Assembly (NCBI GenBank): GCA_002352375.1
Contig: DEIH01000038.1
Location: forward strand, 1-15,191
Length of the DNA: 15,191 nucleotides
Source: Spirochaeta sp. UBA2779
Lineage (GTDB): Bacteria; Spirochaetota; Spirochaetia; DSM-2461
Direction: 5' to 3'
The notes beneath the pieces were generated by a model, which searched no databases, was not told the origin of the DNA, and saw only the letters and a list, made by a program, of their open reading frames with translations. Below, piece after piece: positions 7,222 through 13,773 of this stretch. Each line of letters opens with the position of its first letter. Within the stretch, counting starts at the first letter, position 1. The translations under genes and the position numbers were made by a program.

Positions 7222-7722
7222 TCATTCTGCATCATCGAGGCCAATATATGGCGGTGAATGGACCTGTTGTCCCTCTATCGTGAAAACAAGTTCTTCTATC
7301 CCGGGAAAATTAAAAACAACGTTGTACCTGAGATTTTCAAGGGCCTGATCGAAGGAAATCGGAAGCTTTTCATCGATATTCAGCAACTCGTTATTAAAAT
7401 CTACAATGGCAGTTTTTCCAACAACAGCCACATGTCTGACAACCGTTTCCCGGGGAAGAGAATAGCTGAGAGCTAAAGTTTCCGGCCCCAGAATTAATTC
7501 TTCAAGAAATACGGAAATACCCTCGGCAGTATCATGCCGATGCGGAATACCACGGCGCTCAGAACCGATTCGGGTTCCGGCATTATCGGGAAAAAAGAAT
7601 ATACGTCCGTCCTTGTCTGGATGCAGAAAAGCATATGCAGCCAGTGAAATTATTAAGGACAGTACAAAAACAGATGCGGGCATAAGGGGGCCGGCTAATA
7701 ACCGGCTGAACGGCTTTGTCAA
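7222..7722 (-). CDS. Membrane-anchored GerMN-domain protein
   Basis: This 166-residue protein has one N-terminal membrane segment (about 15-33) and an extracytoplasmic part. The pattern GISVFLEELILGP (68-80), followed by VVRHVAVVGKTAIVDFNNELL (94-114), is the GerMN (sporulation/germination-type) domain, found in spore GerM and in many non-sporulating bacteria, often with cell-wall enzymes. No enzymatic role is established for the domain; a peptidoglycan-associated role is inferred from the context. The TTG start overlaps the amidase stop by 4 nt, with AAGGAG at 7736-7731 eight bases upstream, so the two genes are probably translationally coupled. It is the last gene of the run; no hairpin follows before the flaA promoter. 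Confidence 0.85.
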   Translation of the reverse strand: MTKPFSRLLAGPLMPASVFVLSLIISLAAYAFLHPDKDGRIFFFPDNAGTRIGSERRGIPHRHDTAEGISVFLEELILGPETLALSYSLPRETVVRHVAVVGKTAIVDFNNELLNIDEKLPISFDQALENLRYNVVFNFPGIEELVFTIEGQQVHSPPYIGLDDAE

Positions 7723-8777
7723 AAGCGAATCTCCTTGCTTTCGAAATAGTTGACGAAATCGACAACCCCATTATAGAGACCCTCGCTTATCCGGCTCAAG
7801 TATTCAGGCCGGCGAAGTCGAATTGATTCAGTACTTTGCGTAACAAAACCCACTTCCACCAGTACAGAAGCCATCCGGGCGTTACGAACCACAAACCAGC
7901 TTTCCTCCCGTCGTCCCCTGTTGGGGATATCAGGACCGAGAACAACACCGAACTCTTTAAGAATCATATCTGCAAGGCGGACACTTTCATGGGTGAACTC
8001 CTCCTCCCAGAGAGCATTAACGATAGGTACAATGGAGTTGGAGCTGCCGCCAAGTGAGCCCTCATCCACCAGTGTACGCCGATAATCCCGGGGCAGGTAC
8101 CACACCTCATAACCTTCGGCATCGGGATTCAAAGAGGCATTGGCATGAATGGAGAGATAGATCATGCCCTCCCGGGGCTTGAGCTCCACTCCGTTGGCCA
8201 GGGTAACCCGGTCTTCCAGAGTTGGATAGACATCACTGTCCCTTGTGAGTATTACCCTTTTATCAGGAAAACGTTCCCGGAGATTTTCGGCCAGTCTGAG
8301 GGCTACTTCAAGAACAATATCTTTTTCCATCAGGGTGTAGGACACCCCATCCACCGGCCAGTTCCGCCGGGCTCCTGAATCCCTCCCACCGTGCCCGGGA
8401 TCGATGAGTATAGTGGTAAGTTTGTACGAACCGGGAAGTTCAGACTCCACGTCAAAGAGCTTAAAAATAGTCTGCGCTGCTTCCCGGGAGAATATCAGTG
8501 TTCCCTGCTCTTCAATTATCGTTCCGGTTACAATCAGTTTCTCCCCGTTAAGTACCATCCATGGGTCTCCCGTACGGAAGACAAGAACCGTATCGTCCCG
8601 GCTGAGTCTCCCGCTGCTCCGCCAGGGGTCCCAGTGGAGGGTGGCGCCGGTTCGAATCAGAAGATTTTCCAGACTCACTGAATCCGCATAAACCCCGACG
8701 GGCAGCAGTAGAAACAACAACAGTACTATTACCTGCAACGGAATTGAGGAAGAAAATCTTTCAGTTGCGGTGCTCAA
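7719..8777 (-). CDS. Exported N-acetylmuramoyl-L-alanine amidase (Amidase_3)
   Basis: It hydrolyses the amide bond between N-acetylmuramate and L-alanine in peptidoglycan, acting in the periplasm. The 352-residue protein starts with a signal peptide (hydrophobic 14-25, likely cut after VYA at 31). An N-terminal region of about 90 residues (32-120) resembles a small beta-rich, AMIN-like or copper-amine-oxidase-N-like module. The zinc-dependent catalytic domain follows, with all four expected residues: H129 in IDPGHGG, E151 in LMEKD, H211 in LSIHAN and E308 in VLVEVGFV. The TTG start lies inside the end of the upstream ATP-grasp gene (17-nt overlap) behind AGGTGG, implying coupling. Candidate roles are wall remodelling for envelope or periplasmic flagella, or cell division; the sequence does not decide. 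Confidence 0.93.
   Translation of the reverse strand: MSTATERFSSSIPLQVIVLLLFLLLPVGVYADSVSLENLLIRTGATLHWDPWRSSGRLSRDDTVLVFRTGDPWMVLNGEKLIVTGTIIEEQGTLIFSREAAQTIFKLFDVESELPGSYKLTTILIDPGHGGRDSGARRNWPVDGVSYTLMEKDIVLEVALRLAENLRERFPDKRVILTRDSDVYPTLEDRVTLANGVELKPREGMIYLSIHANASLNPDAEGYEVWYLPRDYRRTLVDEGSLGGSSNSIVPIVNALWEEEFTHESVRLADMILKEFGVVLGPDIPNRGRREESWFVVRNARMASVLVEVGFVTQSTESIRLRRPEYLSRISEGLYNGVVDFVNYFESKEIRF
7731..7736 (-). promoter_or_regulatory. Ribosome binding site for the GerMN gene inside the amidase gene
   Basis: AAGGAG encodes the Lys-Glu near the amidase C-terminus and lies eight bases before the TTG at 7722. This supports an unusual TTG start and coupling of the two genes. Confidence 0.75.
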
Positions 8778-10320
8778 GATACCACCTGCCTCCGGGTAAA
8801 CCGCCTTTTATCAACGCCTTCCAGAAATCCGAGAGTACCACAGCATCAGAGTTTTCTGCGAGGCATAGAAGCCCCAGGGATGAAAGTATATCAAGAACAT
8901 CGGCAATGCTTCGCCCGGTATAATCGATAACCGAGGACGATGGAGGCGGAGGGACAAAAAGTTTCTCATCAGGGGCAGCTTGAAATCCCCGGGAGGGCCG
9001 CGGGGTATGGGCATCCCAGAGCTTATTCAAAAAAGAGGAAAGCTCTGCCTCATTTTCGATATTAAAAGCATCCGGGGGAAACGGCTCTGATGCATCCAGA
9101 AAAGCCCCGGTGATATTATCCGAAGGGTTCAGCACCAGGTTGAGCTTTCTCAGGGCAGCCATGGCCCGCTCTTCAGCCTCTTTGGAATCAGCACCCACGG
9201 CAATCACATTCCCGGCCTTTTCCACGTTGTTCCGGGGAAAACGCAGGGACATCCCCGGAGTGTAACGAAGAAAAACTTCCTTGACTCCCGGCAGTACCAA
9301 AGCCTCCTCCCTGCCGTCCAGAAGATGCACGGTTCCCTCTATCCCTATCAGTGCCTTCTCGGCACAGACAAGTTTTTTTGAAGATTCAGGGACTGAAGCA
9401 GATAAGCCGGCGGCCAGACGAAGAGCTCCCCGGGTAGGCTCAATTCCACTGGAATAGGGGTAGGTCCAACCGGACATGTAGCCTCCTGAAAGCCGGGCGG
9501 CAATTTCACCGACAACAGGTCCTGAAGGGCTGAATCGGATATCCCCTTTGGCTGCCCCTCTTGTGAGTCCAAGGGCTTTTATCGCCATTTCAAAGACTTT
9601 CCAGATACCCTCGGTATCTTCTGAGTTCAAAGTTGATGGAATTGTATGACCCATTTCTATAAAACAGGGAGGATAAAAGATATGACGATCGGCCAGACCG
9701 CAGCGTATAAGCCGACCGTCCTCCACCAGAGCATCCAGACTGTATTCAGAGCCTTCCACATAGGTTTCCACCAGGGCCCGGCGGCTGAAAGAATAGGCTC
9801 TGGCCTCAATCAGTGCGGCGGCAAGAAGTTCCCGGGACTCAATTTTCACCACTCCCCGGGCCCCCATGCTGTCCACCGGCTTCACTACCCAGGGGCCAGG
9901 GATTCCCCGGGTGAGGAAGGTAATATCATCATCCGGGCCGATTTCGGTAAAATCGGGTGATGGAACCCCTTTTTCCCGGAACCTGCGGCGCATAAGAACC
10001 TTATCGGTGGCCAAAGCGGCGGCCTGAGGGCTGTGCCCGGGAAGATTCAGTTCCTCGGCTATCAGGGCAACTGCCAGGGAAAAATCGGTTCCAGCAGTAA
10101 AAACCGCATCCAGCCCCCGGGACTCACGGATTCTCCTGGCAGCGGTGATTAAGGACGGGGTGTCTTTAAGATCGATATTCACAAACTGATGGCAGAGATT
10201 CCGGCCTTCAGCCTCGGGGTTCCCATCGGCGGCAACTATATACCAGCCCATGTCCCGGGCGATGTTCAGTGCGGGAAGCTGCATAGTGCCGCATCCAAGT
10301 AAAAAGAGCGTTTCAGACAA
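8761..10320 (-). CDS. ATP-grasp superfamily ligase with C-terminal extension
   Basis: ATP-grasp enzymes join a carboxylate, via acyl phosphate, to an amine or other nucleophile. Numbered from the TTG at 10320 (519 residues), a Rossmann-like pre-ATP-grasp domain opens with LFLLGCGTMQLPA and AADGNPEA. The ATP-grasp core covers about 105-300, with PWVVKPVDSMGARGVVK (142-158) as the lysine/Gly-rich nucleotide loop, a VETYVEGSEYSLDAL strand, and GEIAARLSGGY (271-281) bearing the metal-binding acid. A small domain ends near 395 (YTPGMSLRF...AGNVIAVG). The last ~125 residues, with a PPPP linker, match nothing I recognise. I prefer TTG 10320 because AAGGA is eight bases upstream and homologues begin close to the LLG motif; ATG 10341 would add seven residues and overlap the previous gene by 29 nt. 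The substrate is unknown; the context suggests a sugar or amino-acid ligation for glycan synthesis. Confidence 0.87.
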   Translation of the reverse strand: MSETLFLLGCGTMQLPALNIARDMGWYIVAADGNPEAEGRNLCHQFVNIDLKDTPSLITAARRIRESRGLDAVFTAGTDFSLAVALIAEELNLPGHSPQAAALATDKVLMRRRFREKGVPSPDFTEIGPDDDITFLTRGIPGPWVVKPVDSMGARGVVKIESRELLAAALIEARAYSFSRRALVETYVEGSEYSLDALVEDGRLIRCGLADRHIFYPPCFIEMGHTIPSTLNSEDTEGIWKVFEMAIKALGLTRGAAKGDIRFSPSGPVVGEIAARLSGGYMSGWTYPYSSGIEPTRGALRLAAGLSASVPESSKKLVCAEKALIGIEGTVHLLDGREEALVLPGVKEVFLRYTPGMSLRFPRNNVEKAGNVIAVGADSKEAEERAMAALRKLNLVLNPSDNITGAFLDASEPFPPDAFNIENEAELSSFLNKLWDAHTPRPSRGFQAAPDEKLFVPPPPSSSVIDYTGRSIADVLDILSSLGLLCLAENSDAVVLSDFWKALIKGGLPGGRWYLEHRN

Positions 10321-12112
10321 GAGTATTTTCCTTGACGGCATAAATCTCGAAGGTGTCTCCCAGTGAAAAAAGACGGCTTATAATACCGAAAAGAATCTTG
10401 AAAAATCGAGAATTCCGGAAGAGACCAAAGCGCTCAGGATGATGTCCGGTTACTTTGATTTTATACACTTTAAATCCATATCGAGAAAGGATTTTTACGG
10501 CGGTTCCCGGGGACCATATACTGTAATGATCCGCTGGGCTTCTTTCTAAAAAACTTTTCAATGATCGCCGGGCGGAAATACCCCCGGCGTTGGGAGTTGA
10601 GAGCGCCAGAACACCTTTGTCTTCCATTAAACTGTTTATGGTGCGAAGAACTGTTCCCAGATCTTGAAAATGTTCAATCACATACCAGAGGGTGATAATA
10701 TCAAAAGTTCCTTTAGAGAAAAACTTTTCAGGATTTTCTCCTGGGAATGCAGATGAAACTGCCGGTATACCCAGATTATCCCTGACATAAGCGGCGGCAT
10801 CAGGGGAAATATCAATTCCATACGGCTGGAAACCAGCCTCCCGGGCGGCCTCGAGAAAAGGTCCGAATGCGCAGCCGATATCCAGCAGCCCCCCCCTTTT
10901 TTTTCCTCGAATGGAAATGATTTTCAGCCGGGATAGCCCCATGGCTTTGATGTTCTTAAAATCTTCAAGATAACTTTTACCGTATTGATTCTTATACTCC
11001 GATTGAAAATAATCCTCACCGTACTCATTTTCCGGGACTTTCTCAAAACGGTAGAGCCCGGTAATACCGCAATCCGGGCAACGGTAGTAGGACTGCCGGG
11101 GAAAACGGGCAATTACCGGAGGCAGAATTTTTCCGCATGCCAGACACCGGGGTTCAGGGGCCTCCAGAGAATCCAGCAGCCTTGATAGGCTGCCCTCAGA
11201 TTGTAATTCAATCATCAAGGAGAGTTTTTCAGCAGATTTAACAAGGTTTTCCGGAGAATCAAGAAGTTTTAACAGCTTTTTCCTGTTATTCCCAATTTGC
11301 CGCCCCGATCTGCCACCCATCCGGCCGAGACCAGGAAAACCAGCGGCTTTGGAAAGGGATGTATGGTAGTCGGTAGGATCGGCGGTAATCACCGCACAGC
11401 CTGCGGCAATCGCTTCCCATGCGGTAAGCCCGTAACTGCAGAAAACCATACCGTAATTTTTCAGCTGGTTTTTAAGATTTCCCGGGGCATCAAGTATATT
11501 CACTCCCCGGGGAAGGACGTCCGGTGAAAATCCCGGGGGCAGAGTCAGGTGAACCCGGGATGCGGGGATACCGGCTTCCAGGAGCATTTGAGCCAGGGAG
11601 GCGGTACAGCCCGCCGGATCTGCTCCGCCGAAGCTCAGGAGTATGGGGCCATTGGGGTTGGGCTTCTGCAACCGGGGGGGGAGGTTCAGCCAGGATGGTG
11701 AGGCCTCGTTGGCATCAGACCCCCTGGGTCCGGGGATGCTGTCCAGGACGAAGGGTGCAATAATCCTGGCCGGTCCGTCATCATCAAGGAGTACCGGGGT
11801 GGATTTTTCCGCCCAGGGAAGAATACCGGCTGCTGTACTCTTTCGTCTGTCAAAGACAGCCAAAGTGCGGCCGGTATCGAAAAAAGAATTATTCTTGAGG
11901 GCGTCAGAGGTCAACAAAAAAGGAATTGAGTCTGGTAAACCTGGAATTACCCCCCTCCAATCCTCGGGCAGCAGGGCATCAGGCAGCGCATCATCAATAA
12001 TCAGGGAAGCGGGTATCTCCATATCCCGGGCGGTATCAAAACAGCGGCGCAGATGTCCCGATCCCATTCCTTTTCGGCTCAAGGGAAAAAAAAGAACCCT
12101 TTCAGAGGGCAT
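10313..12112 (-). CDS. PseG-like sugar-nucleotide hydrolase/glycosyltransferase fused to a zinc-ribbon SAM methyltransferase
   Basis: The 599-residue protein is a fusion. Residues 1 to about 310 have the GT-B-like layout of PseG/SpsG: GMGSGHLRRC (15-24), DDDGPA (110-115), LLSFGGADP (158-166) and SYGLTAWEA (226-234). PseG removes UDP during pseudaminic acid synthesis. A zinc ribbon follows (C323-x2-C326, C345-x2-C348), then a class I methyltransferase with LLDIGCAFGPFLEAA (409-423), acidic GIDIS (432-436) and DIITLWYVIEHFQDL (471-485). The zinc-ribbon/methyltransferase pairing is common among sugar methyltransferases. It therefore probably processes and methylates a sugar, or transfers and then caps it. 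ATG 12112 overlaps the cytidylyltransferase stop by 11 nt, with GGAG eight bases upstream. The frame is continuous across the domain junction. Domain calls are firm; the substrate is unknown. Confidence 0.88.
   Translation of the reverse strand: MPSERVLFFPLSRKGMGSGHLRRCFDTARDMEIPASLIIDDALPDALLPEDWRGVIPGLPDSIPFLLTSDALKNNSFFDTGRTLAVFDRRKSTAAGILPWAEKSTPVLLDDDGPARIIAPFVLDSIPGPRGSDANEASPSWLNLPPRLQKPNPNGPILLSFGGADPAGCTASLAQMLLEAGIPASRVHLTLPPGFSPDVLPRGVNILDAPGNLKNQLKNYGMVFCSYGLTAWEAIAAGCAVITADPTDYHTSLSKAAGFPGLGRMGGRSGRQIGNNRKKLLKLLDSPENLVKSAEKLSLMIELQSEGSLSRLLDSLEAPEPRCLACGKILPPVIARFPRQSYYRCPDCGITGLYRFEKVPENEYGEDYFQSEYKNQYGKSYLEDFKNIKAMGLSRLKIISIRGKKRGGLLDIGCAFGPFLEAAREAGFQPYGIDISPDAAAYVRDNLGIPAVSSAFPGENPEKFFSKGTFDIITLWYVIEHFQDLGTVLRTINSLMEDKGVLALSTPNAGGISARRSLKSFLERSPADHYSIWSPGTAVKILSRYGFKVYKIKVTGHHPERFGLFRNSRFFKILFGIISRLFSLGDTFEIYAVKENTLV
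10329..10333 (-). promoter_or_regulatory. Ribosome binding site deciding the ATP-grasp start
   Basis: AAGGA is eight bases upstream of TTG 10320 and lies within the last codons of the preceding gene. The alternative ATG at 10341 has only a weak GAG before it. Confidence 0.6.
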
Positions 12113-12794
12113 TCACAGTACTCCGGGTGAGATAGGGAATCACAACATCCAGATCCAAAGGGCTTCCGGTGTAAAGCTCAGTAAAAAGGTTTTTTAAAAA
12201 CTCATAATCTTCCGGGGTATCCAGGGTAATACGGGCATCTGGAGCTCTGAAACCATCGGGAGCCCGGGGGACAACGATGCGGTACCGGTCCGGCCTGCGG
12301 TATAAAAAGGGTGATACATGCTCCCTCTCGTAGAGATCGGCCGCCTCGGTATAAGCTTCTTCCAGAGATGATACTTTTACGATTTCCACACCCGCTCCCA
12401 GAGGCATGTCTCTGTATCCTGCAAAATCCGCCCCGCTTTCTTCTGAAAGACGAAGAGCCGCATTGGCCATTATTGCAGATACCAGAGGGTTATCCCCGGT
12501 GGCCCGAACCAGCCGGTGGGCTCCGGTTTCCCGGGCTGCCAGAACATAGCGCTCCAGTACATCGTCTTTGGAACCCACAAAAGTACCCCAACCGGCTTTA
12601 TCCGCCAGGGGGCGGAGAGCCGCTTGCGAGTCCCGGGTTGTTACCAGCATCCGGCTATCGGCTTGGACTGCGTCCAGAGCCCGCATAGCATGCTCAATCG
12701 ACGTTAAACCGGAAAGTTTGAGCAGGGCCTTCCGTGGCAGCCGGGATGAATCAAGACGCACTTGAAGAAAGATGGAAGTTGTTACAGAGGACAA
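12102..12794 (-). CDS. SpsF-like cytidylyltransferase family protein
   Basis: The family (SpsF, CMP-KDO/CMP-sialate synthetase-related) transfers a nucleotide to a sugar. The 230 residues include the N-terminal nucleotide loop IFLQVRLDSSRLPRKAL (8-24; family form IIQARxxSxRLPGK), GSKDDVLERYVLAA (74-87), RATGDNPLVS (97-106) with the metal-binding acid D101, and TLDTPEDYEFL (190-200). It is full length and cytoplasmic. The glycine of LPGK is replaced by arginine (LPRK). The start is TTG 12794, one base after the glycosyltransferase stop, with GGAG six bases upstream inside the previous gene. Next to a PseG-like protein it fits activation of a nonulosonic or other acidic sugar, but the sugar is not shown by sequence. 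Confidence 0.9.
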   Translation of the reverse strand: MSSVTTSIFLQVRLDSSRLPRKALLKLSGLTSIEHAMRALDAVQADSRMLVTTRDSQAALRPLADKAGWGTFVGSKDDVLERYVLAARETGAHRLVRATGDNPLVSAIMANAALRLSEESGADFAGYRDMPLGAGVEIVKVSSLEEAYTEAADLYEREHVSPFLYRRPDRYRIVVPRAPDGFRAPDARITLDTPEDYEFLKNLFTELYTGSPLDLDVVIPYLTRSTVNAL

Positions 12795-12795
12795 G

Positions 12796-13773
12796 TTATT
12801 CTCCCCATTCCCAGAGTTCTGTTATTTCTTCCGCATCATGGAGGAAACGGTAGCGGTTGATATTTACCCAGCTTTGTATCTCTTTCCAGGTTTTTCGGGT
12901 AGCCGAGGCGGATTCCCCCGAGGAGTGAAGATAAGTCCACCAGCCGGATCGGGTAAGTCGTCCGGTATCCCCCCGGCGCTTGACGGCCAGATTCTTAAGA
13001 AAGAAACGGCGATAACCCGGGCCCGGAGTAGAATTCTGAGGAAGCATTTCATCCATATAACCCATTCTCAGAGCCGAATGTGTGCGAATTTCCTCTCCCC
13101 AGAGCCAGGCCCGCATACCGTAATCCAGCAACTGCCACCAGGACTCGGTTATCTGGGGATCGAATCCACCAATGCCGAAATGTTTATCCCGTCGGTAGAT
13201 ACCGGTGTAATCCCAGGGCATCAGGGTGGCCACTTCCCCGTCGGCGACCGCGGTAGGCTGTACATCAAAAACTCCACCCTTACCCGGCAGGGGGCTCACC
13301 GCCGTAGGAATCAGCTCCCCACGGCTGTTCCGGAACACCGGTACAGCACAGAGGCGGCCCCGGTCTGCAATTTTGGAAAAAACCCGGGAGGAAATTCCCG
13401 CCGCGTTGATTTTCATATCACCCTGAACCACAAAAATATAATCGCTCAAGGCTTCCCTCATGGCCGCATCAATCCTGGCTCCGGTGCTGCTAAGCTGAGA
13501 AAAAATAATAAAACGTACTATATCGTGTTTTTTGCTGAGGGCTTCCACATCGTAAGGACAGGGGCCGGATTCAAGAGAAAGAACTTCCCGTACCCCGATT
13601 TTACAGAGCTGATCGAATAAATCCCGACGAAAGGGCCTTGTACCCCGATTAAGAAGAATTATTGATAGCCCGGGACGTTCCTTGTTCTCCCTGTTCAGAG
13701 CATCTCCACCGATGACGGTGTAGGGTCCCGCGTCGGGAAGAATCGGTTTAAAAGTTGAAGCAGTAATACTCAT
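12796..13773 (-). CDS. GT2-like glycosyltransferase (GT-A fold)
   Basis: The 325-residue protein looks like a divergent family-2-type glycosyltransferase. LSIILLNRG (36-44) is the first strand, EVLSLESG (63-70) a second, and FSQLSSTGARIDAAMREALSDYIFVVQGDMKI (91-122) matches the conserved helix and strand leading to the nucleotide/metal site, with GD in place of the usual DxD. DYTGIYRRDKHFGIGGFD (188-205) resembles the acceptor-side G-G-F-D/E motif, and WGEEIRTH (225-232) follows. It has no signal peptide or membrane span, so it is cytoplasmic. I chose ATG 13773, a 26-nt overlap with the radical SAM gene; ATG 13812 would overlap by 65 nt with no ribosome site. It may transfer the sugar made by its neighbours to a carrier or protein. 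Confidence 0.78.
   Translation of the reverse strand: MSITASTFKPILPDAGPYTVIGGDALNRENKERPGLSIILLNRGTRPFRRDLFDQLCKIGVREVLSLESGPCPYDVEALSKKHDIVRFIIFSQLSSTGARIDAAMREALSDYIFVVQGDMKINAAGISSRVFSKIADRGRLCAVPVFRNSRGELIPTAVSPLPGKGGVFDVQPTAVADGEVATLMPWDYTGIYRRDKHFGIGGFDPQITESWWQLLDYGMRAWLWGEEIRTHSALRMGYMDEMLPQNSTPGPGYRRFFLKNLAVKRRGDTGRLTRSGWWTYLHSSGESASATRKTWKEIQSWVNINRYRFLHDAEEITELWEWGE
12801..12804 (-). promoter_or_regulatory. Ribosome binding site for the cytidylyltransferase TTG start
   Basis: GGAG in the last codons of the glycosyltransferase gene is six bases from TTG 12794, supporting a TTG start and coupling across the 1-nt gap. Confidence 0.65.

Noticed and set aside
12772..13620. A 282-codon plus-strand frame opposite the glycosyltransferase gene
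   Set aside because: Antisense open frames are common in this GC-richer block; the minus-strand gene has fold motifs and operon spacing, this one has none.
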